A DNA stretch of 64,000 bases from assembly GCF_001949145.1 (NCBI RefSeq), contig NW_019091381.1, positions 1,000,662 through 1,064,661 on the forward strand, given 5' to 3'. The stretch comes from Acanthaster planci. Its lineage: Eukaryota; Echinodermata; Asteroidea; Valvatida; Acanthasteridae. Position numbers and translations under genes: made by a program. Numbering within the stretch: position 1 is the stretch's first letter; every line of letters begins with the position of its first letter. Below are positions 1-13,585 of the stretch, piece after piece. A model generated the notes under the pieces. The model saw only the letters and a list, made by a program, of their open reading frames with translations, was not told where the DNA came from and did not search any database.

Positions 1-2029
1 TAAGGAAATGATGTTTAGACTGGGCAATGGTCAACAAGTACCAGCCAACTAAAGTTCATGCAGGTGATATATTATTGTTAGCTGCTGTACGAAGTTAATA
101 GAGTTATAGATCCATTTAGAGATAGTGAACAATGCGTACAACAATCTACCATAGTATTTTAGAAACTGAGATTGTGTTATGAAATCTTGAGCTTAATAAG
201 CGGAATCTTGAGCTTAATAAGCGTGGAAGAATAAAACAATGCTAAACAAATTTAAAGAATTTAGGGAAACCTGAGAAGAGTAAAGCTTCTAAGATAATGT
301 AGACAGGCAGCACTATGGGATCTGTGAGGGAATTTTATCCAAAGAAGATAATAATATGAGTTGTCTTGTCTGCAGCAGAATTTGAAGGACACTCCTGTTT
401 TCTATCAAGCCTTGTGTCAGTGTAAGCTGTAAAGTCGCAGCTCGGGCGTGATGTTTTCTATTTCCTACTTTTTTGTGGAGGGTTACCCTGAAAATATGAA
501 ACAGATAACGAAGCTTTCTCTCTGCGTTTTGACAAAGAAAGTGTGTCAAATCGTGGATGTCATTTCTAAGGCTTGCCGACTTCATCAAGAAAATCATTTC
601 TATGGCCAATGAATGAGAGATAAATCCTCATGATATGAATATCGCGACCTTCATATGAGGCAAAGGGTCTCACAAATCAGCGAAACTATCCATCAGATAA
701 CAACATCAGCGGAAGGAATAATTCTTCTTAAAACTTCCCTCACTTCCAAAGCTTAAAGGTGGGGTCCCCATACAAACTGATGAAATGATCATAGAAAATA
801 TGCCAACATAAATGTCAACCTGGCGTGACATATCCAAAAAAGTGCCTCATGCATACATGAAGGACATACATGTATCTACGAACTCAAAACAAGAACTTCT
901 GCTGGCAGTAATTAAAACAGAAGACTGTTCACCAAAATAATTACAGAGATATTCAAAAAGGTTGAAGCTACAATCACACGCTTCACAAGGACATTTATAA
1001 AAACATCCTGTGTTAGGTTTCCAAACTGCATTCAGCTTCTGGTAATTATAAATATATCACCACCTGCTCACCAAATCTTTATGCATGCACTTTCATAATA
1101 AGCAATGTTTGTCCAGGATAAAAACAGCCGTTATACTGAATGGCTCAAAAATGTACATGATAAAGATGAGCACTATATTAAAAGATACCACCAACACACC
1201 GCATCTGCAATGTTTCTAAAGCTGAACAATAACCTAACTCAGGGATAATTTTGAAAATGAAGCAGTCAACTTTATCTTATCTGAGACTAAACTTTTGTAC
1301 AGGTTCAGTCAAATCTTGCTTACACTTGATACCTAAGGGGTGCATTCAAATGCATGAATAATCTCCCAAACTAACATCGCCACACAAGAAGGTGACATCT
1401 CTTCCTGACCCCTCGACATGCAGATGGTCAACTTCAGACAAACCAGTCAGCTTCAATCCACCACAAACAGGATATGAATAGGATACAAACAAACCCTGGA
1501 CTGATCATTTTCATGAGATGCATTTAAAAAAAATGGCTATTTTATTCTCAGGCAACACATCACTGTGAAGAGATGTGACTGGGTCTTCTTGCTACTCTAA
1601 GGACACCTGTTCCATGCTTGACACCAAAGGAAACCACACATTACTTCTAATTAAAAGACGCTCTCTCCAAGAGGATCAAATTCAAACCTGTTAGTAAGTT
1701 TCAAACGGGAAAAAACTCTGACTTATCTTAATGATATGTTTGTGCAGTTTTCGAATGCTGCTTTTCTTCAAACGGAACAAAAATGAATCCAAAATTTGAA
1801 CATTTCAAATAGCCCTGGTATACGACAAAACTGATGCCTTTCTGAAACAAAAATATTTCTACAAAATAAGACAAACTTCCAAAGTAGCCAAGAAGGTTTC
1901 GAGTGGTTAAAAAAATTATTTCTGGTTATACAAACTGCTCATTCAAGGTTTTTACAGAAAAAATAAAACATATGTTAAAATTTGATGATCTATTGGGTGT
2001 TGAAATTTAAGATTACAACAGTCACCTAC
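1..2029. other. AT-rich DNA with no recognisable exon
   Basis: I see no convincing coding exon, RNA gene or transposon end here. If the candidate first exon at 2030-2087 is real, this stretch would be its first intron. The only local structure is a short tandem duplication near the left edge. Confidence 0.4.
183..224. repeat. Two-copy 21-bp tandem duplication
   Basis: The unit AATCTTGAGCTTAATAAGCG occurs at 183 and again at 204, a period of 21 bp with no visible mismatch over the shared core. It looks like a recent local slippage or duplication, with no coding context. Confidence 0.85.
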
Positions 2030-2087
2030 CTTGGCCGGAATATTCGATTCCTTCGTATCTCGGTTTTGCAAAACATGACACAACCAT
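2030..2087 (-). CDS. Candidate first coding exon, protein not recognised
   Basis: On the minus strand an ATG in a good context (CAAGATGG, A at -3 and G at +4) opens 19 codons, beginning MVVSCFAKPRYEG. The exon ends at a clean donor, CCAAG|GTAGGT, leaving phase 1. The upstream flank is richer in CpG than its surroundings and carries a CCAAT box about 170 bp before the ATG. The gene would continue leftwards out of the window. I do not recognise the product, and 19 codons are too few to exclude chance. It may be the start of a gene lying head-to-tail with the candidate gene that ends near 9.1 kb. Confidence 0.33.
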
Positions 2088-2099
2088 CTTGAGTGTTTT

Positions 2100-2350
2100 C
2101 AATTTTCCCATTCTCTGATCAAATCATGATCAATCTATTACAGCTTATCGATCAGTTAACACAAGTTTCTACAATCATCTGTCTGTTCATTCTGAGATCA
2201 CTTAGCAGAGTATGGAGTAAGTCAGCGCAGCATGTGTTGCACAAGAAGCGTTCTGATTGGTTCCCATCGAGTGACTGTGTAGTCCTTGCTCAACCCAGCA
2301 TGACGATCCACACTCCAATTCCCAATGCCTCCAATCCATCACTCAGGAAT
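2100..2350 (-). promoter_or_regulatory. Possible promoter of the leftmost minus-strand gene
   Basis: This stretch upstream of the candidate ATG has more G+C and CpG than the AT-rich flanks. It contains the minus-strand CCAAT motif AACCAATCAGAAC (core at 2256-2260). I see no clear TATA box. The assignment depends on the exon at 2030-2087 being real. Confidence 0.25.
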
Positions 2351-2399
2351 TTTCCTCTTTCTGACAAGTGAGTGGTATAGACCGACAGTGACTCAAAAG

Positions 2400-5300
2400 C
2401 TTAACAATAGGCTAGAATGCAACGTCACTGACGTACGCACTGGTGCGACAACGCATCCCAACCGGAACATCAAAGAAGAGCTTACTGGAAAAGCGGAATA
2501 ATAGGTAATGCCCGACAGGTGATTACTGAGAGACCAGGTTGCACGGAGGCACTGCAGACAGACAATAAAGACAGGTATGCACACAGGTGTAGACACTCCT
2601 GGGCTAGTCCATTCCACCAACAGGTAGGATGGTTCCAAAAAGGGAGAGTTCAAACATGGTTCAAACACTGCTTACTCAAACCACAGTTTACATTCCTTAC
2701 CCTTTAGCGTAATGAAATAGGCAAATTTACCAGAAAATGAAGTTTGGCTGCAGAATTCAGCACCTGTTCCTAAGAATGATACTGATGTCACTGAATTGAA
2801 TGGTATTTCAGTGACTAGGCTCTGCTAATGCACAAATGCAGCTGCTTAATGCGTTCTACTCCACTATCTAATCAGATTATCAAATGGGCATATTGGAACA
2901 CATGCCATACTGTTCCCCTTCAAGATAAAATGCACTTACATAAATATCTGTAGATATAAAATAAACTCCACTGGCGCCATTGGACATCCAGCGACTATTT
3001 TCCCGACTGCATTTGACAAATTACTACAAATATCACAAGGCTGTGATTGTTTGAGCGATATTTTACTGATGCGTGGATGTTAATAAAACAGACTTTGTTT
3101 CAATAAACCTTCAGCGTCTCATTTAGTGAGCACAATGCAATCATTTTGGACAAACCCATTCAGAGTTTCAAGCAGTGTATTTTTGTGGCACTCAAGATAT
3201 TTATGAAAACGCCCAGTTTTCCCCCAAACTCAAGCTTGAAAGACGTCTGGAAAACAATGCAGGGCAAAACACAAACGCTGCAGACGCGTTGAGAGGGTAG
3301 ACTCAACAAGGACAATAAACTTGAACTTTCAATGTCGAAACATTCCTTTAAAAAAGACGTTGACTCCAATGTGACCCCAACATCAACAATACAACGATCA
3401 TGACACAAGGCATGGTAGTAAAAGGAAAAAAAATTACTCCCGCAAAGTCAGGTCCATCAACTTCAGATGTTTTCACGTACATTCTTGTCAAGAAAAAAAA
3501 GTCAAGTGATTGCCCAATATCCGGTTAATAGTCACTTGTACCCTTTTTAAAAATGCTGTGTTCTGTACCCCATTAAACATGGAATGTTCCATTTGACCTC
3601 TAGGTGGGCCAAGGTCATAGCCATCAAACCTGGACTGTCTATCACACAGCAATAAAGTTCTAATGACTGGTGAACATTTTGCAACAAGCTTACAAGAGAA
3701 ATATGCTTATTCTTTATGCAATAAACTTTTGCGCAATACCAAGTAAATCATCCTGCATGGATGACTGGGGAATAAATAGGGTCCACAAAGCACAATTCAG
3801 AATTTCTGAATGTAAACATACAAGACATCTTAATGATTCATGAAAAGCTCTCTTCCGGGAAAAGAGCATAGCAAAGTTTCACAGCCGATGAGCAGAGTTA
3901 AGCATCATTTTCAAAATTAAATTGTAGCAATGAACATTTCATACTTTCCAAATCTGGAAGTTTGCAACTTTTTCTACATTTTCTTTTTGCAAACAACGGA
4001 ATCACTACAATCTTCGGAAACGACAGAAGCTGTTTGTAAACAAAACTTCAAATTTCTTATCATGACCTGTTAAACGCAACTTGGCCCACTGGGTATGCAT
4101 AGAAGTATACAGTACAAAAGATCTTCAACTGATCTAGTTTTGCATGCCATCTGTCATGCACACTGTAACAAGTTTACTGTCTTGTTGGTACACAATTGAT
4201 AACAAAAACGGAAGCAACATCATAAAAGCAACTCCTGAAGGGCATTCTCACTCAATCCACGCTGGAATGTGGCCTCTCCCCCCTAAAAAAACCCTCTAAA
4301 CTGTGTAATTTTTGAGAATCGGGGCCCACCAATCCCACACTGTCAATACTGCCAGGACTTTTGTTACTCCCGAATATCTTTGTGCGTAAAGCCCACAAAC
4401 ACTCCCCAAGGCTATGGTGTCAATATGGGTTGTCTGTTGCTAAGTACAATTGGAACATGATATCTGAAAACTTGTCGCTGATTTACAGTAGGTTTTGATA
4501 TACTTGTCAAACTATTGTGTGTACTCTCAACCACAAGTTGTAATACAAAGACCTACAGTTTTTACACATGCATATTTCTGCTTTGGTTTCTTTGAAAATT
4601 TCTGAACAAATGTTGGCCACAGTTGCGGTCCTTTCAGGTTCTGAGACTACTATCAATGAAGGCAACAAACTCTTCAGGAAGTTCAGCATTTTTTTTTAAG
4701 TTGAGGTTAATGCTAAAAGTGATTTTTAAGTAAGAGATGTTGGGCATGTGCCAACATCAGTTGCTTTATTGAAGTGAGGGGGACATCCCTTGATTAGAAC
4801 TAATGTGAGTGAGAAGTACAAAGCCCTAACTGTTGGAATCAAGGGCCTGCTCAAGGGCCCCAGGTAATTTGGGATTCTAGATGTTTTGTGGTGTGATCTG
4901 AGGCAATTTCAGACCACTTTAACAATTTCTTTTTTTAACAAGGACTTGAAAGATTTGCCGGTATGTCATTTTAAAAACAATTTTGATCTGAAATATGAAT
5001 GTAATACAGGCCCACGCCCTCCATTTTTCATTTTCGGTCCAGAAAAAAGTGGAAGGGACAAAAAGTGTGTGTGGGGGGGGGAGGTACATGTCCCCCGTCC
5101 CCCACTGGTTCATGCCCATGAACAACAGTCACAAGCAAATATGGCTGTTTGTTCCTCCTTATAAATGAGATAACTGATTAAAAGCACTGTTGGATCCTAG
5201 TTTACAATTTGGGACAATTGGGTAACCTTGGTCATTTAAAGTAACCCTCAACAAAAAAATTCTTTCAATCTCTAGACTGAAACTTCCCGACAATTCTAAA

Positions 5301-8300
5301 TCCGCTTATTCTCAAGGTTCCCAATCAATTTTACTCCCGACAAGAGGATCAACATAATGATGTTTGTTACTGAAATCGAAGAAAAAGTTTACATTAAGTT
5401 ATTGAAGAAAGAAGAAGGTCATAAATATAGTGATGTCTTGCATTCCTTATTTTGGGATATGGACGAAAAAAAAAATCCACAAAATGTGATATCTTAAAAT
5501 CTATTCACGCATTATGAAATCATTCAGGACAATTACTCTTGAGCTTTAATGCGATAAATTGCTCACCACCTGTTATTGCTGCATTTTTTAATTTATGGGT
5601 GCCCCTGAGGATCTGGTCAATCTACTAAACAAACTTAACATCTCTCCATTTCAACTACGGTACTTTGAACAATGTTTTCAGTATCAACATACACTTTCAA
5701 CTACGGCTTAAGACTAATCCATTCAATCAAGTTAGAAAACAAATCAATACTGAATCTTCGCAGCGTGATGTTTGTCTTTTTGAGAACTTGAGAAGACAAC
5801 CCTGGCCAACAGCAACAAGCATTGACATTACTGAGCTTCAGATGCTGTTTGTGTTAGTGCGTTTTGCCACTTGAAACAACACCCAATTCAAGAACTTGCA
5901 CAAACAAAAAACAGGAAGAATTTCTCTTCCAAAAAGAGGTGACCCACAACAAAAGACAGATGAATACAATAATGCCAAGTTAAACACTTCAAAATGTTTG
6001 GGAGAAGAACTAGAACTTCATTTTCCACCTACTCCACAACAAACCCAAGTGGACCAAACCTCTCAAAACTGTGAGAAGCTAAATCAATACCTGACTAATA
6101 TACCATCAAATTGTAAGACTTAATAAGCTGTTTGCTAATCCATTAAAGCTAAGGTAAGCTATTCAAACCACAATTAACCCTCAAACAGAGAAAAAAGTTC
6201 TCAATTTTGGGGGTTTTACAGATCAAGTCAAGCGATAAATATGCCCAAGGGGTAAACACAAGGATGATTTTCCGCTTGTTTTGTCCTGAAAGTGTTAGCG
6301 AGAAAGCTGAACAACAGACAAGAGGTCATCTTAACAAAAAAGGGGCGTGTTAAAGAGGGACAAGAGTGCAAACATGGTTTACAATAGAGGGACGTTTCCA
6401 ACGTCACATGATCACATTGACACAACCGAATACTACAAAACTCAAGCATATGGCAGTTCTGGAACCTATAAATTGAAGCAAAACTTAAATCATCACAGGA
6501 AATCTTGTCAAGGTACCATTTTGCAATTTAATATCCAAACTATACATAATAATTTCTGGCATGTAGATCATATTGAGAGTTGACAGATTGCTTTCAAATT
6601 TCCACTGGAGGTTCAATGGCTGAGGATTAAACCAACAAGACAGGTTGAGTAATCCTAAAGACTGGAATTTAGGGTGCATGATGAGGGTGGATATCAGAAG
6701 GGACAAGGAAAAGGAAGTGGGGGGCTTCTGAGACCCGCCCAAATCAACTGTTCCAAGCTTTCAAACACGAACAACTCTGATATGGGTCATTCCATGAGGA
6801 TGGGGCAAAATATGTGACGGTGTCCATTGTTACCTGGGTTCCCTAAAAATGAACAGCTATTTCTCTGCATTGGGATTCCAAATCATACATCTTGCAAGGC
6901 TGCATACAGAGGTGAATGTTGTAACAGAGTAAATGACTTACTCTACAAGTTCATGACAGGTGGTAAAAGTTACCCATGTAACAAGGACACCGTCACAAAT
7001 TGTGCCCCAACCTCATGGAATGGCCCATATACTTGGCGTCTTATTTTCTGCTAAATATAAACGCATCAATGGGAGAAGGAATTTTGAAGTGGGTATCTGA
7101 GATGGTCTGATATGCATCAATCAATGGCCCTATGCACTTTTGATGTATCACTGTGTTTACTGCAATGCATGGTGGGAAAGACGGGGACCAGCGTATGCCA
7201 TGAGTAGGAGAAATAGCCCACTTAGAAGTTACATTTTGGTCACAAGAAAGTGAATGGTTCAATCTTACCATTTCCAGTTGTGGAGAACAATATCCCTGGA
7301 AGATTGATGGAAAGGAGATAACCATACGCCTCCCGTAGCTGTATTTACACCGATCACCCCCATCAATGCATTGCGGTTAACTCTGAGATCCACTGTTAAT
7401 AGTACATACGGCCATTCCAATGTGACAATCGGATATTCCTAATTGTCCTAATATCTCGTGTTATTTAAATTCAAACAACACAATGCAACTCTCTTTGTTG
7501 AAGGAGAGGTACCTGGGTGATGACGGTCTCCAGAGATTTACAGCCTGTGCATTTGGCTCTTTAATTGTGCCCATGGGGAAAGGGTGGGGGGGGAACATTT
7601 TTATCACACCAAACTGCATTTTCACAAATCTTTCAAAGACATCAACACCTCCTTACAGACTGTGAAGTCCCACTACTGAAGAAACTCCTAGCCATGCCAC
7701 TGCTTGGCACCATGCCAAGTACACCCCTTCACCGGTCCCCTTTTGGGAAGCTCGATGACTTTGTGCCAATCCATCGTTTCCACTACGGAAATACTCCCAC
7801 ACTGGCCTAAGGCCAAAAATTACAGCAGGTCTGAAAATTTATAGGGAGGAAATATCCCAATTTTTGACTAACGTTACTCAGGTGCTTGGACAAATGCCAG
7901 AATGGGTGGGAAGTACATGTAAATATGCCGAGTGTTATTCTGTAACGAGATGATTTGGAAAATTAAACCTAGCTGTCTATATTTGTAAGCAAACCTATAG
8001 CCCAATCTGATTAGAAGTCGTAACTGCCACACTCACACTCATATTCTTCAGGTTGACAAGCATGTACATTTGGCAAATCACTAAGAGGCATGTAACTCGC
8101 GTGTACCACCTGTCCACGAAGGCTGTGCCACTGCATTAATAGCTTCTATGAGTAATTCTGGTTGTCAAATTACACTAAGAATACACAGGTACCTGTACCT
8201 GAGATTGCTAAGCAATATGGTTGTTTCACAAGCGTGCGCCACTAAGAGTTTTCAATGCGTTGGTCAATCACAATGCATGAAATTTGTCGACCCAATGCGC

Positions 8301-9130
8301 ATTTGGAAAGGGTCAACAACTTTCGCGCGTTATAATTGGCCAACGTGTTGCAAACTCTTGGTAGCGCACTATTGTGAATCGCCCGTATTGTCACATGAAG
8401 TAAACATTCTAAATGCTTGGTTCCCAGCTCAGAACAGTGAGTGTGCCAGTTTGCTGGAGAATTGTGTGATCAGTAGGGTTACAAAATTTAACAGTGAGGT
8501 ATATGATTCCGGGGGGGACTCAAAGCAAAAAGGGGTCAGCTGTAAAGAGAAATGAACAGGTCGTGACAATGCTGAGGAGGGGGCAATGGCATGAGCTGAC
8601 ACAGGTATTACTGAGGTCAAAAATAAAAAATGGAGAGTGACCTTTTATCGTCTAGACAATCAATGAAATGGGAAACAAATCATGCTAAACCTTGGGTGAG
8701 AAAGGCCAGAAATCCACAGATGTACCGAATTGATTCTGGGGAGAGGTCCCGCATTGTGCAAGGAAATCAGGTCAATGGGGGCCATGGGTAGAAGGTGAGA
8801 TTGACAAAAAGGTCCTAAAGATGTCACAAGCACTAAAAATAAATATGGATAGTTGAAGAATATGACTCTGGAAAAACAGCAAAGTGCACATAATGACTGC
8901 AGGTGGGTTTATATAATATTGTCAGTTAAAAGGCCATAGTCGGTAACAAGGCTTTTCTGTGAAACTAAATCAGCAGTGGTACATAATGTACTTTGCTAAC
9001 CAAGCGATATGTTGAATTATCAAAGCTGTGATGGAAAGTTATAACAACTAACGGATTTGTCTGCAGACCAACATCAGTCAAGCTTTTTACTGTAGTCATG
9101 TTACTTGTTGCAATTGATTAATAAACATGC
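2400..9130. other. Probable intergenic DNA between two minus-strand gene candidates
   Basis: Apart from the fold-back element at 6783-7027 I see no supportable gene. ORFs of 80-135 codons at 7565-7810 and 8148-8555 (plus strand) have no recognisable motif and no clear splice structure. ORFs this long are expected by chance in a window of this size. Confidence 0.4.
6783..7027. mobile_element. MITE with long terminal inverted repeats and TA flanks
   Basis: The left end TGGGTCATTCCATGAGGATG is matched by the reverse complement of the right end, which reads TGGGCCATTCCATGAGGTTG. Similarity continues inwards for about 60 bp through GTGACGGTGTCC on both sides. A TA dinucleotide lies directly outside each end, as expected of a Tc1/mariner-like target-site duplication. 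The interior of roughly 125 bp holds no transposase, so this is a non-autonomous element. The superfamily is inferred only from the TA flanks. Confidence 0.75.
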
Positions 9131-9133
9131 AGT

Positions 9134-9340
9134 TTAAATTTCTTTCCAATGACTTCTCCTTTCTGTAGGTTTCCTGTCTTTTTCCTTAATGTGCTCCCTT
9201 GACAGCAATTCTACAAGAGACACTTCAAATTCAATCACAAGTGTCACTAGATTTCCTTCCAAACTGGGACATGCCGCACTGAAAAGATAGTCACCTTCCT
9301 TCAAAGTCAACAAACCATTTTGGCAAAGCCATCCAGAGGC
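9134..9340 (-). CDS. Candidate terminal coding exon, unknown protein
   Basis: A strong minus-strand acceptor (pyrimidine tract ending TTCTTTCCAG) precedes 68 open codons starting ASGWLCQNGLLTLKEGDY and ending in a basic tail KPTERRSHWKEI before TAA. The middle alternates hydrophobic and polar residues like beta strands. I recognise no family. The exon starts in phase 0, whereas the other candidates upstream end in phase 1, so a linking exon is missing or the frame is wrong. In a second frame the same acceptor gives GLWMALPKWFVDFEG and a possible internal donor AG|GTGACT. ORF length alone is not significant here. Confidence 0.25.
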   Translation of the reverse strand, partial: ASGWLCQNGLLTLKEGDYLFSAACPSLEGNLVTLVIEFEVSLVELLSREHIKEKDRKPTERRSHWKEI

Positions 9341-11310
9341 CTGGAAAGAATCAATTTCTTTTCTCCGACAGGGAAGAAAAATGTATCCTCAGTAATATCA
9401 TGCATGTGCTGTTCATTACAGAAAAATCCGGTGGAACATGCTGTAGTTAAAGACGAGTTGCGACTTTGAAGGATTTTCACCCCCCCCTATCATTACGGTG
9501 GTTCATTCCTTGCCTTCAGTTCCAACTCCTTCCTCCATGGTTCCAACAACAACATTCTCACTTGGAATTACAGCATATGCCAACTGGACATTGGAACTCT
9601 AAATACATGTAACTCACAGTCAATGACAACACATCCAGAAGATTTAAACTAATCTCTAAGAAAGGTTAACTTGATCTGCAAAGATCACTCGATTTAGCCA
9701 ACAGATATTTCTGTCCTTCAGTTATCCCAAGTCAGAGCTCCGCTCTAATGACAGAATGGTGCTACAGTACTATGTAGGCCATCCAGTAACAAGAGACCAC
9801 TAAATAAACAAAGGTATAAATAAACGAGCACAAATGTCACATATCTGCAGCTTTATCCCCATTTGTTTCTGATTTATAAACAAATTCTATTTATTTTTCA
9901 GTGATAGATGCTGCCTTGCACTAGCCACCTTTAACCTCGCACCCGTTAGTCAACATAATGAATATATTTTGCAAAATCTGTGGACGAAATTACCCTGGAA
10001 TGCCACTCCCGTTGTGGGGTAATCGATGGGTTAATAGGGGGTAGCGTTTACCCTCCCTGGTACCTCAATGTGGCAAAACAGAAGACAGAGGACCCAAGGG
10101 TCACTCACGCTGGGAGACGCAGTCTAGGATTGGCTGGAATCAAATTTGATCGAAAATTCCAAAAGGTCAAACTGTGAGAAAAAAAGGCTTGCCTCTTCTT
10201 GCTATAGTAATTCTTTTGTTTTTCATCACAGAGCAATGAAAAAGAGCAATTCCACCCTTTTATGTACAGTTCATTCTGTTCAATGCAATTACCTGAGGTG
10301 TGAAAAATCAGTATCTCTCAGGTGGGAAAAATCTCATGAGTAATGGAGAATCAAGCATTGTTTGGTTTGATATTTGCTTCTTATATTTCATCAAATCTAG
10401 AGACTGAGAGATGATAAATAAAGCATACATTGCAGTGAGTTTGCAAAGTTGAAACATCGGCATCATTTCCTTCCTTGACATCTTTTTGTCAACAACCATT
10501 GTGATTGTAATATTTTGAGGTGGCACCGTCAAGTCTTAAGATTTTTAATCTGATCCTTCAGCAGGTGCTGGCCCGCGATGACCCCTTCAAACTGGACAGG
10601 ATATGAGTGATGCAACCAGATGCATTGTGGGAACACCTGGGAGTTCAAAGTTTGAGAAGTGATGAGACTGTGGCTTAAGACATGAAAGAAAGCATTCTGA
10701 CAGATTGCTGAGGCTTTGACTCGTGACTGAGGGTTGAAAAATGATTGCTACATCACCACAAGGAAGGATCAACGAAAAGCTACAATACATGAGATCATGC
10801 TAGCTTATATAAGTAATTCATTTCTCTAAACCAGTCAGCTCAGACCTTCACAAAAGACAAAATTAAATCTGAGCTGCAACGACAATATTTAGGGGGCAAT
10901 ATAAAAAAATCCTCTACTGACGTGCCTAAAATATGACTGACATCAACTTTGTCAGGAAGAAAACGAGCAAGGAGGAAGTTGATGAATCAATCAGAAGAGA
11001 ATCAATCAATGAAATGATTAAAATCAAACGCTTAACTTCAACCCACAATATATTAAAACTGGAAGATTTTAACCTCAACGAAAGTTTTACGTTTGTAGCA
11101 GCAGTTTCCTCTGCTACATTTCTGAAATGTTTGACTTTTTAAACAAACTTTAAGAATATTAGCTTGTTTAGCTGGCAAACTTATAGATAAATTCACTTCT
11201 ATTTGCTAAGATTTGGCATTGCATTCCACAGGTGATTTTCATCTGGAAACTTCAGAGGTGTCCACATTTGGTTTGGATTGCTAACCATGGCAACGGGCAG
11301 CTTAACATAC

Positions 11311-11463
11311 CTTGGAGTTTGCGGTAAATCCCCGGCGTTCCATGCCGAGTGGATTCAAACATTGAGTACATGGCCACTTTGCTCCATGGCCATTTAGCGT
11401 GGCCAAGGAACACTTGCCAGTCCCAAGACTCAAAGACCCCACGAAGGAAGAACGGCATATTGA
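11311..11463 (-). CDS. Candidate internal exon, 50 codons, unknown protein
   Basis: This 153-nt minus-strand stretch is clearly more GC-rich than its flanks. It is bounded by an acceptor (GGTTGTTTCACAG) and a donor (CCAAG|GTATGT). In the phase-1/phase-1 frame it reads NMPFFLRGVFESWDWQ and so on, ending in YRKLQ, rich in aromatic residues including WDW and WPW. A second frame (phase 0/0) is also open, reading SICRSSFVGSLSLGTGKCS and so on. I prefer the first because its phase matches the other candidate exons of this putative gene. I do not recognise the protein in either frame. Confidence 0.42.
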
Positions 11464-13192
11464 CTGTGAAACAACCTGGCTGAGGAATGTCACTTGATAA
11501 AGCACAAAAAATCCTCCAATGTTTATAAAGCAGTGGATCTTGAAGCTATTCTTCACAGCTCTGGTCTTTTTGGCACGTTCACTGAGAGACTATAGAGTGT
11601 CTAGATCTTCTCAGAGTTCATATCAAAGTAACATGCTCCAAACTTTTTTGCAGTTCAGACAAAAGTTCTTCCAAGAACATATGAAGTCTCCTCACAGCAT
11701 ACCATGCTCACTGTCCTTTTGGAGTTCAACTTTGAGAACTGTTCAAAGCTTCATAGGACAGCAGATGGATCAAACTCTTTGGAGGTCAATTCCAAATGAA
11801 CAACCCTTCAATGTTCAACGATCGTCAATGTGAGCTCTCTGTTTTTCTCAAAGCACCGTACAAAACCACGTCTTGACTCAGCTGAGGTTAGCTCACCATC
11901 TTCAAACCCTTTGCCCGGACTGCAAGATACTGAATTTTGCCCCAGGATGTGTTCTGTGACTCAAGGTTTTATGGCTTGTGACACAAGTGCTCAATCCGGA
12001 CTGCTCTGACACAGTCGATCCAGCAACAACTTCTAAATTAGATGAAATCTCATCCAATAGGGGGAGGGGAAGCCTAAGTGACCTTTAATTCAGGATAGAG
12101 GGATGTTTTTCACTGTGGGTGATGTACGATGATGTATCCAATGTTTTGCAGACAGAGATCTTCTTTGACACTTTACTTACCAAAATGTTTCAAGCATTGT
12201 TTTTTCCTGTCTCTTGCTGACTCTGTCAGTGACATCGTTAACGGTACAGAATTTGCTGACCTGTTTCATAATTCTATATTGTACTCAAAAGATTGCTGTA
12301 ACTTTGAATAAAAAATTTGAATAAGCAAACTAAGAAAAAATCATCTTAGTGGAAATAAATCATAATGTTCATGCATGACCCTATTCCTGACCAGAGCTTC
12401 ACAGCATTAAGTTTCATCCAATAAAATCTACGGACACTGTAGATGCATTAACACATGTTGAAAGCTTTCAGCACCTGCCACAGATAATCAACAATTTTAC
12501 ATCAGACTTTATTATAAATTTATCCTTATTTATAATCCAAATGTAAACATGGGCCAAAATAATCCTTTTAAGGCAGAGTACCGTATTAATAACATATCAA
12601 AAAGGCAGTTTCGCAAAAGCCTGACTCTGCCATGAATATGTGTTTCTACAAAACACAGAAAGATAAACACAATTCTTAGCTGAACTGCTCTAAGCCCACT
12701 CAATCCCTGACTCAAGAAAAAGAGAAAGAAATGCCACAAGGCTTTTTGAGACTATCCACACTATTCTGTAGAGGGTTAGAGAGCAATATGGACGATAAAA
12801 GAGAAATTATTCTACCAAATACACAACACAAACATGTTAACCTTAATTGTTTTTCACAAAACTTTCACTATATTTAGCAAACATCAGTAGGGTAAAAAAA
12901 AAAAACGGGTCGAGCGCATAAATGTGGCGACTTTACTTTTCGAATTTCCCCGAAGGTAGCTTGTGGGTTTACAGAGAGGTGTCAGCGATAATTCCCAGGA
13001 AGATATTCATTTGAGTTTAGATTGACGGGTACAACATGTTGTTAGAAATACACAACAAATGTTCAGCAGCTCATGTACACACATCATGTACATGTACATG
13101 TAGCAGTCATAATGCTGTTAAGCTAACAGGTGCCAACATGTCTTCTGAGCTCTAGTTTCGTGGACCATTCTTGGACAGGCAGCTTTAATATG

Positions 13193-13405
13193 TATAAAAA
13201 TGAAGAACCTGTAAATCCAGTTTTGTTGAAGCTGAAACAATCTTGGACAATCAACCAACTGAATAAAACTGCCACTATGGTTATGACAATAGTGAGTGAA
13301 TATAAAAATGAGGAACCCGTAAATCCAGTTTTGTTGAAGCTGAAATAATCTTGGACAATCAACCAACTGAATAAAACTGCCCCTGTGGTTATGACGATAG
13401 TGAGC
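13193..13405. repeat. Two-copy tandem duplication, 108-bp unit
   Basis: The segment beginning TATAAAAATGA at 13193 recurs at 13301. Shared blocks include AATCCAGTTTTGTTGAAGCT and TTGGACAATCAACCAACTGA, with a few substitutions between copies. One frame reads EEPVNPVLLKLK in both copies, but stops follow and I do not regard it as coding. The unit could be part of an old retroelement, but I cannot identify it. Confidence 0.85.
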
Positions 13406-13585
13406 TTGAATACAGAGAACAGAAAAGAATAAAGTGTTCAACTTTGACTGCAGGTAAACAGCACAATCTTAGTGTCAAGTTGATTAGATTTTAATCAGAA
13501 TAAGTGGTAGCATGAGACAAATCTAATTTAAATAACTGAGAACAATGAAAGGTTGTATAAAGAATACTTACTTTTAAATGTTAAT

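Noticed and set aside
10530-10740. Minus-strand frame with AICQNAFFH resembling a LINE reverse-transcriptase tail
   Set aside because: The resemblance covers only a few residues and does not continue into the conserved downstream motifs.
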